A DNA stretch of 64,000 nt, from positions 31,481,266 to 31,545,265 of the forward strand of contig NC_081555.1 of assembly GCF_963082655.1 (NCBI RefSeq). The letters run 5' to 3'. The translations under genes and the position numbers were made by a program. Below the pieces are notes generated by a model. That model did no database searches. It was given only the letters and a program-made list of their open reading frames with translations, and was not told the origin of the DNA. The stretch comes from Stomoxys calcitrans (taxonomy: Eukaryota > Arthropoda > Insecta > Diptera > Muscidae). Shown one piece after another: positions 32,501 to 39,888 of this stretch; position 1 is the first letter of the stretch, and each line of letters opens with the position of its first letter.

Positions 32501-33391
32501 TCATTCACTGTAGGACAAAATTCTTTTTTCTCATAATTTTCTTCGTTTATTTCTAATTTTTTTAGAAATACGTCTAACGGCACATCTATATGATTTTGCC
32601 ATCTGTAGGCTATGTGCATTTGACAACTATGCAATATGATCCAATTAGATCTTGTTAAAAAACTCCCATATATACCGTTTCTCTGGATTGGCTAAAATAT
32701 GATATGTAAAATATCCATTCACATCATTTTTAGCACATTGAAAACATCTTGTTCATTTCCAAAATTTTCTTTGTTCACTCACAACATCTTCTATGTCCTA
32801 TTGTGAATGGACATTCACAGTACGATAAACTTCCTTGTTGTCTTAATTTTTTCGTTTATTTCTTATCTTTGCAATTGCCAATAAGTCGAACGGCACATCT
32901 TTATGATTTTGTTATCTGTGGGCTATGTGTCTTCGTGCATTCGCCAACTATTGCTGAAATTTGGCATAACAATGCCGCATAAAATATGATCCAAATAGAT
33001 CTTGTTAAAAAAATGTAGCTCCCATATATACCGTTTCTCCGGGTTGGCTAATATATATGTAAAATATTCAGGTGATTTGACATCTTAAGCCTTGGATGCT
33101 TGATATTTAGCAGAATCTATGGATACCAAATTTTGCGTGTTTCTCTTTCTTATATCTCGACTAATGCTACTCTTTGCCATTTTTCATTTCAGAGTTTCCG
33201 ACAATTCCAAACTCAATAGCATGGATAGTAAAAATTTGGCTATATGCTGGTGGCCCACCTTGATTCCTATCGATTTTACCGATATGGGCCATTTTGAGCA
33301 ATTGCGTCCTTACCTAGAAGATATTGTACAAACAATGATTGATCAATATCCATATCTGTTTTGTGGAGAAGACGCTTTTGTCATGGTATAA
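11369..33391 (+). CDS. RhoGAPp190: p190 Rho GTPase-activating protein, complete coding region (18 coding exons)
   Basis: The protein inactivates Rho GTPases by stimulating GTP hydrolysis and so regulates actin, adhesion and neuronal morphology. Joining 11369-11518, 11611-12743, 12826-13119, 13180-13571, 13647-14229, 14652-14830, 14918-15157, 15230-15298, 20958-21083, 21200-21244, 28378-28535, 28645-28852, 28917-29141, 29202-29260, 29327-29711, 29781-29912, 31514-31658 and 33193-33391 gives 4722 nt, a single open frame of 1573 residues. That matches the roughly 1500-residue family. Domains: GTPase-like (about 1-230, P-loop GQVGVGKS at 19-26, TKND at 190-193), FF repeats (about 257-550), pseudo-GTPase 1 (from about 600) and 2 (from about 765), a disordered Pro- and Lys-rich linker, and RhoGAP (about 1370-1560, arginine finger in GIYRVPGSR at residue 1398). 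The ATG at 11369 was chosen because it begins the family's conserved N-terminus and follows a spliced 5' UTR. The 5.7-kb and 7.1-kb introns are filled with transposons. Confidence 0.95.
11611..12743 (+). CDS. RhoGAPp190: p190 coding exon 2 (GTPase domain, FF domains)
   Basis: Residues 51-428. Covers the rest of the GTPase domain, including [10 protein letters not shown] (G4) and ETSAHE (G5-like), then the first FF repeat at about 257-325. Acceptor TTTCAG at 11610; donor GG|GTAGGT, phase 2. Confidence 0.95.
12826..13119 (+). CDS. RhoGAPp190: p190 coding exon 3 (FF domains)
   Basis: Residues 428-526, FF repeat region beginning [11 protein letters not shown]. Acceptor TCTAG, donor CCAG|GTAAGA. 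The reading frame continues from exon 2 by the split Gly codon. Confidence 0.95.
13180..13571 (+). CDS. RhoGAPp190: p190 coding exon 4 (FF end, pseudo-GTPase 1 start)
   Basis: Residues 526-657. The last FF repeat and a Gly/Ser-rich hinge lead into [14 protein letters not shown], which looks like a GTPase beta1 strand without a usable P-loop, as in the family's pseudo-GTPase domain 1. Donor G|GTAACC. Confidence 0.93.
13647..14229 (+). CDS. RhoGAPp190: p190 coding exon 5 (pseudo-GTPase 1 and 2)
   Basis: Residues 657-851. Finishes pseudo-GTPase 1 ([13 protein letters not shown]) and begins pseudo-GTPase 2 with [14 protein letters not shown], again lacking a P-loop lysine. The preceding 75-bp intron is itself open in frame. 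Donor AG|GTGAGT. Confidence 0.93.
14270..14515. mobile_element. 246-bp mariner MITE in a p190 intron
   Basis: Ends TTGGGTTGCCCAAAAAGTAA and its inverse, flanked by TA on both sides (14268-14269, 14516-14517). Both termini match those of the 1257-bp mariner at 26286-27542, with the transposase gene deleted, so this is an internally deleted derivative. Confidence 0.92.
14652..14830 (+). CDS. RhoGAPp190: p190 coding exon 6 (pseudo-GTPase 2)
   Basis: Residues 851-911, reading [20 protein letters not shown]. Acceptor TTTTACAG, donor T|GTAAGC. Includes the strand corresponding to the G4 position in pseudo-GTPase 2. Confidence 0.93.
14918..15157 (+). CDS. RhoGAPp190: p190 coding exon 7 (linker)
   Basis: Residues 911-991. 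End of pseudo-GTPase 2, then a Ser/Pro-rich linker containing [12 protein letters not shown], a possible SH3-binding stretch (inference). Donor G|GTAATT. Confidence 0.92.
15230..15298 (+). CDS. RhoGAPp190: p190 coding exon 8 (linker)
   Basis: Residues 991-1014, acidic, with DEIYEES, a candidate tyrosine phosphosite by composition only. Acceptor GTCTAG, donor A|GTAAGT. Confidence 0.88.
15299..15719. other. Start of p190 intron 8, nothing recognised
   Basis: AT-rich intronic sequence without coding or mobile-element signature. Confidence 0.5.
15720..16267 (+). mobile_element. 3' end of an RNase-H LINE (family L-RNH)
   Basis: Decayed frame reads [20 protein letters not shown] and [16 protein letters not shown], the tail of a LINE RNase-H region with its Cys/His knuckle. 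It ends with a 3' UTR containing TGGTATCACAATGGAC and a CCTAACCTAACC tail at 16258-16270. The same 3' tail is found on the SINE at 49327-49496. Confidence 0.8.
16278..16655. repeat. R1 repeat fragment interrupted by a 100-bp LINE end
   Basis: R1 words ('atatagaccgaccgggac', 'tgtgcaaaatgt') are broken at 16338-16437 by a short insertion flanked by a perfect 12-bp duplication ACAACTCACTGT (16326-16337, 16438-16449). Confidence 0.75.
16338..16437 (-). mobile_element. 100-bp 5'-truncated LINE/SINE 3' end with 12-bp target-site duplication
   Basis: Insert begins TTGTTGTAGCAGTGTGTTGT and ends 'ggctgccattgggtttg'. A diverged relative is at 47414-47475 ('ccggctgccatgggattatg'). The perfect flanking duplication shows target-primed reverse transcription. 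Confidence 0.85.
16660..18790 (-). mobile_element. Jockey-group LINE (family L-J), 5'-truncated, decayed copy
   Basis: Reading on the - strand: endonuclease part [16 protein letters not shown] (about 18590), RT domain 18112-17438 ([50 protein letters not shown]), then the C-terminal region at 17176-16717 ([17 protein letters not shown]). The YADD-containing part of the RT is deleted between about 17440 and 17176, and the frame is broken several times. Dead copy within p190 intron 8. Confidence 0.85.
18834..20125. mobile_element. Foldback hAT-type element F2 with internal R1-like repeats
   Basis: Termini TAGAGATGGG (18834) and CCCATCTCTA (20125) are flanked by GCCATATG and GCAATATG, an 8-bp duplication with one mismatch. 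This TIR type and length fit hAT elements. Long inverted arms of about 250 bp share 'gatttcgtattctttgtata' and its complement near 20010-20030. The centre holds tandem 'tatagctgccatatagaccg' units. It is inserted into an R1 repeat and carries SINE 18900-19207 in its left arm. No transposase. Confidence 0.8.
18900..19207 (+). mobile_element. Full-length tRNA-derived SINE (family S1)
   Basis: The 5' head is tRNA-like, with an A-box at TAGCGCAGAGGTTAG and a perfect B-box GGTTCGAATCC. The body then has 'tgcggcacgccgttcggact' and 'cttatcattgagcttaaaac', and it ends 'aatgttcatgggcaatattt'. A perfect 9-bp target duplication ATACCCAAA lies at 18891-18899 and 19208-19216. Other copies: 23776-24045, 41995-42245, 43784-44210 (all -) and a head at 59345-59445. 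Confidence 0.9.
20126..20455 (-). repeat. R1 repeat, part distal to the F2 insertion
   Basis: Continues R1 after F2 with 'gcgccctctagaggctcaag' and ends in 'ctatggtggagggtataaaa'. The proximal half of the same copy is just left of 18834. Confidence 0.7.
20456..20957. other. p190 intron 8, 3' part
   Basis: AT-rich with a TATG/TATA microsatellite near 20645-20680 and an A-rich tract at 20880-20930. No pyrimidine tract is visible just before the next exon. Confidence 0.5.
20958..21083 (+). CDS. RhoGAPp190: p190 coding exon 9 (Pro-rich linker)
   Basis: Residues 1014-1056, including [17 protein letters not shown]. The more obvious CAG at 20963-20965 would shift the frame and hit a stop. The AAG at 20955-20957 keeps the frame (split Arg codon), so it is the inferred acceptor. 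Donor T|GTAATA. Linker, possibly SH3-binding. Confidence 0.8.
21200..21244 (+). CDS. RhoGAPp190: p190 coding exon 10 (45-bp microexon-like)
   Basis: Residues 1056-1071, reading [14 protein letters not shown]. Acceptor AAGCAG, donor G|GTTACT. Length divisible by three, so skipping would keep the downstream frame. Confidence 0.8.
21245..22069. other. p190 intron 10, 5' part
   Basis: No gene. At 21930-22035 two diverged copies of 'gatgttctgggcat(a/g)aagatgcaa' lie about 60 bp apart. Otherwise AT-rich. Confidence 0.45.
22070..22635 (+). mobile_element. CR1/Jockey-superclade LINE, C-terminal fragment
   Basis: Frames read [16 protein letters not shown], then [20 protein letters not shown], then [18 protein letters not shown], the conserved order at the C-terminus of CR1-like LINE reverse transcriptases. 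Several frameshifts; no RT core remains. Within p190 intron 10. Confidence 0.8.
22654..23776 (+). repeat. R1 repeat, complete-looking copy
   Basis: Starts AACAAGTAAGAGAGTGCTAA and GGCCGGGCCGAATCTTATAT, ends 'aacacctcgagagggtataa'. About five internal units of 150-160 bp each carry 'gatcggtttatatggcagct'. Confidence 0.85.
23776..24045 (-). mobile_element. SINE S1, decayed copy
   Basis: Reverse-strand copy of the 18900-19207 SINE: 'gaacggcgtgccgcagggcg', 'gcctcgcaaatgttgcctgc' and a mutated B-box 'ggatttgaaccc' (on + strand). Confidence 0.75.
24046..26168 (+). mobile_element. Jockey-group LINE (family L-J), RT to 3' end
   Basis: Same family as 16660-18790 but longer. RT blocks [50 protein letters not shown] and the catalytic [12 protein letters not shown] (about 25115-25150). 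Then [23 protein letters not shown] sequence and a C-terminal knuckle [16 protein letters not shown] at about 25985-26040. It ends in an ACA-repeat tail at 26140-26168. Interrupted by stops at 24997 and 25219 and by a 73-bp duplication (24247-24392). Pseudogene in p190 intron 10. Confidence 0.88.
26286..27542 (-). mobile_element. mariner element, near-complete (cecropia-type)
   Basis: 1257 bp with inverted termini of GGTTGCCCAAAAAGTAATTG type, TA on the right flank at 27543-27544, and a degraded left end. Encodes a transposase on the - strand. It lies inside p190 intron 10 and appears to have landed within an older MITE of the 36031-36347 family, whose end 'tactaaaataaaac' follows at 27579-27592. 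Confidence 0.9.
26361..27390 (-). pseudogene. mariner transposase, one frameshift
   Basis: DDE/D transposase that would cut and paste the element. The first frame (27390-27155) opens [20 protein letters not shown], an HTH region. The second (about 27170-26361) has [22 protein letters not shown] (first D), [11 protein letters not shown] (second D) and [13 protein letters not shown] (third D), i.e. D,D34D as in mariners. The two frames overlap near 27150-27172, where a 1-nt slip separates them. About 343 codons, close to the usual 345, with all catalytic residues present. Closest by eye to the cecropia subfamily. Confidence 0.9.
27543..28377. other. p190 intron 10, 3' part
   Basis: Unique-looking AT-rich sequence with poly-A tracts and no ORF. 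Ends with a good pyrimidine-rich acceptor region. Confidence 0.5.
28378..28535 (+). CDS. RhoGAPp190: p190 coding exon 11
   Basis: Residues 1071-1123, [16 protein letters not shown] to GPSQTLK. A conserved-looking basic linker block with many Asn and Arg. Acceptor TTTTTAG, donor AAG|GTAGTA, phase 0. Confidence 0.93.
28645..28852 (+). CDS. RhoGAPp190: p190 coding exon 12 (acidic linker)
   Basis: Residues 1124-1193. An acidic run with [11 protein letters not shown] offers candidate tyrosine phosphosites; in vertebrate p190 a phosphotyrosine in the linker recruits RasGAP, but equivalence here is unproven. Confidence 0.93.
28917..29141 (+). CDS. RhoGAPp190: p190 coding exon 13 (basic linker)
   Basis: Residues 1193-1268. 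A Lys-rich [14 protein letters not shown] stretch, possibly a nuclear localisation or lipid-binding patch (inference), then a Pro-rich [17 protein letters not shown]. Donor A|GTAAGT. Confidence 0.93.
29202..29260 (+). CDS. RhoGAPp190: p190 coding exon 14
   Basis: Residues 1268-1287, [19 protein letters not shown]. Acceptor TTTGTAG, donor GAG|GTGAGT. Confidence 0.92.
29327..29711 (+). CDS. RhoGAPp190: p190 coding exon 15 (coiled coil and RhoGAP start)
   Basis: Residues 1288-1416. A charged helical stretch (about 1315-1352) leads into the RhoGAP domain: [20 protein letters not shown], then GIYRVPGSR with the arginine finger at 1398, the residue inserted into the Rho active site. Confidence 0.95.
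29781..29912 (+). CDS. RhoGAPp190: p190 coding exon 16 (RhoGAP core)
   Basis: Residues 1416-1460. Contains [18 protein letters not shown], the RhoGAP helix with the conserved Lys and Leu-Pro-Pro-Leu. Donor G|GTAAGT. Confidence 0.95.
30180..30785 (+). repeat. Module M, inverted copy split by a LINE end
   Basis: Left part 'gagagtctcagtgagaggtc' to 'gctcgatatgacaaggc' (30313) and right part 'ttggcacctttaag' to 'atgtggctacaacaacaac' are halves of one module M. Confidence 0.65.
30314..30645 (+). mobile_element. RNase-H LINE 3' end inserted in module M
   Basis: Reads [21 protein letters not shown], the C-terminal Cys/His knuckle, then a 3' UTR 'gagcgcacaacaagccgatt' and a CCTAACCTAAC tail. The same 3' UTR is at 58505-58625 in reverse. 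Confidence 0.8.
31514..31658 (+). CDS. RhoGAPp190: p190 coding exon 17 (RhoGAP core)
   Basis: Residues 1460-1508. [20 protein letters not shown], the helix following the GAP core. Acceptor TTTTCAG, donor CA|GTAAGT. Confidence 0.95.
31996..32234. mobile_element. 239-bp MITE in last p190 intron
   Basis: Inverted termini TCATTTACAGGTAGTG and CACTACCTGTAAATGA, with a second inner inverted pair around 'gtgcactatctgtca'. No coding capacity. Confidence 0.75.
32395..33075 (+). repeat. Tandem duplication of a ~330-bp intronic segment
   Basis: Segments at about 32395-32715 and 32728-33075 share 'ctcacaacatcttct', 'aacggcacatct', 'gatcttgttaaaaaa' and 'tcccatatataccgtttctc' in the same order. Confidence 0.75.
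33193..33391 (+). CDS. RhoGAPp190: p190 coding exon 18 (RhoGAP end, stop)
   Basis: Residues 1508-1573 and [18 protein letters not shown] matches the NLAxxFxPxL RhoGAP block with Trp in place of Phe. Ends GEDAFVMV. Confidence 0.95.
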
Positions 33392-35040
33392 ATGAACACC
33401 CAGTATTTTCTTTATTTAATTTGTCGGTATATATATAAATATATGTATGTGTGTTTATGTGTTATTAAGTTGTAAAACAACAACAAAACAAAAAAAGAGA
33501 AAAAACAGCAAAATACTTTTTATAGTATAAATAATTTCGATATAAGCGAGATGAAAGGAAAGAAAAGATCAAAAAAAAAAAGAAAGAAAAAGAAATCGAA
33601 AGTAATTGTGCTCACATACCAAAACGTGTGTATTCCGGTTTTGATGAGTGCGTGTGGTGTAAATCATTGTTTTTAGTTGATAGTTGATTTTTAAATTATT
33701 ATTATAAAAAAAATATGTATTTCATTAGTTAATTGTACTATGTAAATTGATGTCTCCGTGTGTTTGCGCGTGTAATCGCGTAAGTAAACTTTAGTTGTAG
33801 TAAACAGAAGTGAGATTTAAAACAACAACAGCAACCACAACAACCGCAACAAACCCGAATAAATAAGAAAAAACTTAATTAAGAAGCAAATGGAAATAAA
33901 ACAAATCAAGCTTAAAACTTAATTGGCAAGCCAAAAGATAGCAAAAAAAGAAATTCATACAAATAAACACAAAAATTAAAATTATAATAACAATGATAAT
34001 GATAATAAAACAGCCAGACATACATAGATAGAGAACGAAGATTTGAAACGAAGCCAATATTAATTCATAAGAAGCCAACCGATTTTTATCAAACTCCAAC
34101 ATATAATATTATGTAGGTTAATTCCTCCACCGCCGCCTAAGTTTTAATTAGCCATAATGCGAGTTACACGCTCTCGCATTCTTGTAAACTCTTATTAATT
34201 AATGTGTGCTTTTTTAACAACATATACAAAATCACTTATTTATAAATTGAATATATTGGAAAAAAACGTATTGTCAATTTGTATTACTTTCCTACATACA
34301 TGTATAGAGTTTTTTTCTATGACATTTACATCAACTTCTACTTCAAAACTATCTATCTAGAATTTCTCTTAAAGATCAAATGTTTGCACTAAAGAGATTT
34401 TTTTGTTTTATTTTTACCAGTTGTTATCACCATAGCAAAAATTTAAACTTACCCTACATATCTTCTTGAGGGAATGAATGCACAACAACAACAACAATAA
34501 ACAATGTATGTATGTATATTTTGTAATAGGAAAACAGCTTATCTTAGGAACAGAAGCTATTTATTCCGAAAGTTTGTCTCACTCTCTCTCTCTATTGTGA
34601 ATTGAAATTTATTTTGTGACCTGTTACTCTTGCTATTGTACTTTTTACAAAACTCACTGTTATTGTTTCTCAATATTTAACTCTCCTCTCACAACTACCA
34701 AAAGTAGCAAATAGAGCTAAGGAATACCTATTTGGACTTTTTATTAAAAATGCATCAGTGACGGTTTTAATAATTTTATTGAAATAAAATTAAAATATTT
34801 TTTTATCTTCAGCAGAATATTGGAGAGATTACTTTATTGAATTTTTGGTATTTGTGTAAACATTGTCCCCTAACCACCAAAAAGGTGAAAATATTCAGTA
34901 AAAAAAACAACTCTTGCGTCCATACAGTTTTCTAAATGTAAAATAAAAAATGACATTACGATATAAAGGCGGGTTATACGGCTGTTTAGACGTTTAGATT
35001 TATTAGTCATATATGACTACAACCCAGCAAAATTAATAAT
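33392..35040 (+). other. RhoGAPp190: p190 3' UTR and downstream AT-rich DNA
   Basis: No coding sequence. AATAAA hexamers at 33858-33863, 33895-33900 and 34783-34788 are candidate polyadenylation signals; which is used cannot be told. Confidence 0.5.
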
Positions 35041-35590
35041 TAATTAGTTATACCCTCCACCATGGGATGGGGTATACTAATTTTGTCATTCTGTTTGTCC
35101 TCGTAATATTCCTCTCAGACTCCATAATGTATATACATTCTTGAGTCATGTCAATTTAAGTCGATCTAGCCATGTCCGTCCGTCTGTCTGTCGAAAGCAC
35201 GCTATCTTTCGAAGGAGTAAAGCTAGCCGCTTGAAATTTTGATATAGCTGCCATATAACCAGACTTCTTGAGCCTCTAGAGGCCGCAATTCTTATCTGTT
35301 TTGGCTGAAATTTTGCACGACGTGTTAGGTTATGATTTCGAAGAACTGTGCTCAGCATGGTCTAAATCTCAAAATTTTACACAATTACCTCACTATGGTG
35401 TCCAACATTCAATTCAATTATGGGCCGAATCGGACCATAACTTAATATAGCTCCAATATTATAGCAATTCCTTTCTTTTATCCTTTGTTTGCCAAAAAAG
35501 AGATATTGGGAAAAGAACTCGACAAATGCGATCTATGGTGGAGGTTTTATAAGATTTGACCCGGCCGAACTTAGCACGCTTTTACTTGTT
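35041..35590 (-). repeat. R1 repeat copy
   Basis: From 'ataccctccaccatgggatg' to GCACGCTTTTACTTGTTT, with the GACCCGGCCGAACTTAGCAC end block. Confidence 0.85.
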
Positions 35591-36030
35591 TCAAATAGTT
35601 TTTGGCCAAACGTTGCCATGCTGGATGATACTGATCCCACCAAATATAGAACATTATCTTTTCGTCATGGACATATGGCCTAGGCGCTGATTTAGCTGGC
35701 TGGCTGGCTTTCGTTGTGTATCAAATTTGCATCATTATTTCTGTATGGTTCAAGCTGCATTTCCGATATGCAAAATCACCTTTCAATGTCTCTGATTGTA
35801 TCGTAATCTCAGGCATAGCCCTCTAATCAGGCATAGCCGTAGCCCTCTATCGTAATCTCAGGCATAACCGTAGCCCTCTAATCCCTCTGTTCATTGCGCA
35901 AACCACAATTTTTTTTTTGAGTTGGTGCATGTTTACCAGCTGTTTTCTAAAATGCGGAAAGTTACCAGACTTCACTGTAAAATATTTAATTTAACATTAT
36001 GACCCTTACAAATTTCATTTTATTATTTGC
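35591..36030. other. Intergenic, short local duplication
   Basis: A 'tcaggcatagccgtagccct' block is repeated at 35811-35885. Nothing else recognised. Confidence 0.5.
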
Positions 36031-36347
36031 TGTTTTATTTTAGTACTGGATACACAAGCCGTGAAAGACACAAATAAAACGCAAAAATGTGTCCTGGTAG
36101 TAGCGTTTTCCCACCTGTCAAATAGGAATAAGGAAAAACGTAAAAATATTTTAAAAATGTATAAAATAAAATTTATTTTTTTCTGCCATTCATAATAGAG
36201 TTATTTCTGCGGGTGGCCATATTTAATTGTGAAAAACATATCAGGGCAATTCTGAAGGCAGATTTCCTTTGATTTTTCGTTGTACTGGATAGGTGTTATT
36301 TCCATACAATTTTCGCTGTACTGCACTGTATAGTACTAAAATAAAAC
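36031..36347. mobile_element. 317-bp MITE with GTTTTATTTTAGTACT termini
   Basis: Inverted ends GTTTTATTTTAGTACTG and TAGTACTAAAATAAAAC. Internally it shares 'aagccgtgaa', 'caaaaatg' and 'aatagagttatttctgc' with the copy at 40328-40640. The end near 27579-27592 beside mariner is a third copy. Confidence 0.8.
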
Positions 36348-37864
36348 AAGGAAATTTATGCCATATATTGTCTAAATCCGGATATTTAAATTTTATAATT
36401 TAAATTTATTGTTGTTTTTATTTTGGTTTCCCCTTTTTAATACTTATGTCATCTCTATAGCGAATTTTTTATCTATTTTAATACTCATAGACTTTTTTAA
36501 TATTTTTTTAACTATATTTGTTTTTTTAATTTCTTTAAGTTTATTTTATATAATTTTTTGTTTTTTTAGTTTATTATTTTTTTTCAGAGCCTCGTATTTT
36601 TTTAATTTTCATGCCCACTTGACTCCATTTTTTTTAAGAAAAAATACAGTTATGTGGTCCATATATGTTTTCCTTAGAACTCTTCGAATGTATTTTCTAA
36701 ACAAAACAAAAACAAACACAAAATAATGTTTTATAAAAATGCTAAAAATTCGTGTAATAAATTAAAATGCTATTAAGTTAAACAAAAAAACAAACATATT
36801 ATAAAAGGTGTTATTTCTAAAAAAATGAATAAAAAAAGAAAACGAAAACGAAAACATGCATAAATGTATTAACGAAACAAATGATTGCATAATTTATATG
36901 AACTTCTCTATATGTGTAATGTGTCTAAAACGCACCATAATCTTCCTGATTTAAATATAAAATAATAATAATTATAATAATATGTATTATTATTAGTAAT
37001 TAAAAACAAATAGGTATTACAAATAATAAGATATTTTATAAAATGACGAAACAAAAACAACAATTTAGTGTAATTTGTATGTATAATGTCAGTGTCTATG
37101 TGTCTATTGCATAAACAACCAATTATTAAATAACTAATATTAATATTAATATTATATATATATATTATATTATATATTTACTACTGATTAACGTGATGTG
37201 GTGTATTGATATTTTTAAAAACGAACCCAAAAAAAAGAAGCGAAAAATTAAAAAAAAAATACGAAAGCAAATTGATATTAACGGTCATTTCTGATATTCA
37301 TATACACACACTCATGCATATACATGCGTGGCATTTGTGTATGCGTTCGTGTACTAAGGTAAAACAAAAGAAACAAACATAACAAAAAAAAAAAAACGAC
37401 CGTCGTATATGAGGAGTAAAAACCAAGAAGAAGTAAAGAAATAAAATAATTTTGAAATAACTGTGCAAAACTATAGTTTTTCTATTGTAAACAACTGCAA
37501 AAATGTAAGTTATGATATTAAATACTAATGGCTGGTACTATGTTCATTTTCCACCGTTGAAGACCTATGTTTTTCACGATTACTTTGTTGAAAGTAATAT
37601 CAATGATTAATTTTATTAAAATTTTATCATAAGTAGTGGGGGAATCTCCTAATTTTTATTAATATAAAAATTATCATCTATAAAAAGTAATCTAACGTAG
37701 TACCGGTCTTAAATGCAAACATTTTTAGTTCTTATATAAGCCTCGGTGTTGTATTGTCTCCGAAACAGTAGTGTTATGAAAGTGGTCATGTATGCTTATA
37801 TTTTTTGGGGTTAAGTAGAAGTTTTCCCGTAACCTTAGTGATATCCTTCAAGAAACTCTCGGTA
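36348..37864. other. AT-rich intergenic spacer
   Basis: Poly-T, poly-A and TAT-rich tracts. The open frame at 36409-36726 is Phe/Leu/Ile-rich low-complexity translation and is not called. CA-rich 'catacacacactcatgc' near 37300. Confidence 0.55.
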
Positions 37865-39062
37865 CTACAGCGAGTGCGTTGACTTAAATAGGTCTAGACT
37901 TAAATGTGTCCAAACTATACTTAGCTTCTTCTTACTTCTTTTCAGTAATAGCCTCATCTTCTCACGATCCGGGGACCTAATCACGGCATTCAACAACGTA
38001 TTCGTTTTTGCTTCGAACAAGTTGTCCATATTGTCGATAGGTGGCGGTGTCGGAGAGTCGAAAGGCAGATAAAGTGATGCCAGGTATGCTTCACTGTCTC
38101 CCTGTCTCATCACTATTGCAACCGACATTGAAAATACATAATTTAAATTTTTTATGAAATATAACGCAGTTCCGAGTACCAGTTTTAGCATAGAATAATT
38201 GGTAGTTGATATGGTTCAGTCCAGAATCTTTGTTCCGGGTCGTCCATGGTTCCTGAATTAAGGCAATATGAATCTTGCCCTTGCTGATTTTCTCCATCAG
38301 AGCGTGAGTAGCTGTCTCGCTCCGATGGAGGTTTATCTGGATAAAATCATTGGTCCTCCATTAGATGAGCTTCTTGGGAGTGGGTGATGGTCTCATCGTC
38401 TGCTTTGTGGTCTTTAGGCTGGATTGAGTTTCCCGTCGCTGATGTTTTAATATTAGTATCTTTGCATATCCTAGTCTTCCGAATCTTGAGAAATTCGGTA
38501 ATGGTTCCATTATCGGGTCCATGTTCCTTAGGCTGTATTGGGTCTAACGTCCCTGCACTGCCTGATATTCCAATATTAGAATCTTTGTCTATACTAGTCT
38601 TGAGTAAATGGGATTCTTGGGAGTAGGTTATGGTCGCATCGTCGGCTCCCTGCGCGTTAGGCGGCATTGAGTTCTCTGTCACTGCCCTGCATGAAGTTTC
38701 AGCATTAGGATCTTTATCCATTCTAACCTACCTAATTTCGAGAAAGACGTTGATGGTTCCGTCGTCGGGTTCCTCTTCGTTGGGCTGTGTTGGGTCTCTT
38801 TGCCTGTACTACCTGATGTTTTAGTATTAGGATATTTGTTTATCCTTGTCGTCGGCCCCCTGTCCGTTAGTCGGTGTTGAGTGTAAAAATAGTAAAATAT
38901 CCAAGTTTTTACCAGTAATACATTTTTTAGACAACCACCATTTACTTGATTTTTCCTTTGAGATGGCAAAAATGCTCGGCGGATAATTTTTTTCTCCCGA
39001 AATCGATAAATTTTGAAAAATTGCCATCGTAAGCCATGATCCAATTTGTACTTAAAGTACAT
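37865..39062 (-). mobile_element. Collapsed RNase-H LINE: ORF1-like repeats, endonuclease, RNase-H tail
   Basis: Read on the - strand. At 39000-38347 there is a Thr/Ser-rich region with four units of about 41 residues starting like KDxNxxTSGS. It is followed by an APE-type endonuclease start, FIQINLHRSETATHALMEKI then KGKIHIALIQEPW (about 38340-38240), and YLASLYLPFDSPTPPP. That joins directly to DREKMRLLLKRSKKKLSIVW, which belongs to the RNase-H C-terminus, so the RT is deleted. Non-functional. Confidence 0.78.
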
Positions 39063-39368
39063 TTACATTGACCGCTAAATCCGGATTTATGGCATTTTCG
39101 AGATTCAAGTGCTATATACTGTGTTTTTCTGCAGGTTTTACCATACGAAAATAAATCCCATTTTTGCAGGATTTATTTTAAAATCCCAAATAAACCCGAT
39201 TTCATGGCTGAATAATCGATAAAAGTACCAAAATATGCAATTGTTTTCAAGAATTGCATGTACGCTTGTGTATGTCACTTTAATCCCCAAAAACACAGTG
39301 TAAACGGAGAGGATATGTTTTTGGATTTAATTAAATCCAGATCATAAAAATTTCAATGTAAACGTGCT
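39060..39368. mobile_element. MITE with TTTACA...CCGGATTTATGG inverted ends
   Basis: Left arm 'taaatccggatttatggc', right arm 'aattaaatccagatcataaa' then 'caatgtaaacg'. Relative of the 115-bp element at 61836-61952. Confidence 0.6.
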
Positions 39369-39526
39369 ATAATCTTCTAAGATTTTTAGGGGACGTAGCC
39401 AAATTTTTAGGAAAATTCTTATTCTGTTACCTAATGTACATTGAATTAAAAAAGGGAGGACATTAAAATCCATAACAACTTTTTTTTGATATATATTATT
39501 TCAAACATTCTTGTTGAATATATTAT

Positions 39527-39532
39527 TTTATT
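39527..39532 (-). terminator. Tomosyn: Candidate polyadenylation signal, distal tomosyn end
   Basis: AATAAA on the - strand about 100 nt after the distal stop codon. Confidence 0.45.
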
Positions 39533-39631
39533 CTGTTTCTTGTTAGTTTTTTTTAATATATTTTTATATATGTATATAAATAATACAAAATTTTTAAAAA
39601 TGTAGTAGAATTGGCTTCTGCATTAGAAATT

Positions 39632-39888
39632 TTACAATTCGTACCACTTTTTATCCTTGTATTTACGGACCAATTGACTCGCTGTGCTGTTAAAATTCTG
39701 AGCTTGATTGGCCATACGTTCGGCTCGCTCTTCCATCATGTTAAGTTTTTCGCCACGTTCCACTGCCAAAAGATGTGCTCGACCTATTTCGGATGCCGCT
39801 GTTGAAGGCCTTTGATCCAGTTGTTCGAGTGTTGGGCCCGGAATGTGCTTAGCAACATAACGATTTCCCTTTCCACTCTGTTCTCCAA
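39632..39888 (-). CDS. Tomosyn: Tomosyn alternative last exon, distal copy (R-SNARE b)
   Basis: 84 codons and TAA. GKGNRYVAKHIPGPTLEQLD, then AHLLAVERGEKLNMMEERAE with the zero-layer Arg, ending KYKDKKWYEL. Open, with the same acceptor phase as the proximal copy. Differs from it at 14 of 84 residues. Confidence 0.88.

Noticed and set aside
36409..36726. 105-codon + strand ORF rich in Phe and Leu
   Set aside because: Translation of T-rich low-complexity DNA; mimics membrane segments but has no gene-like codon use.
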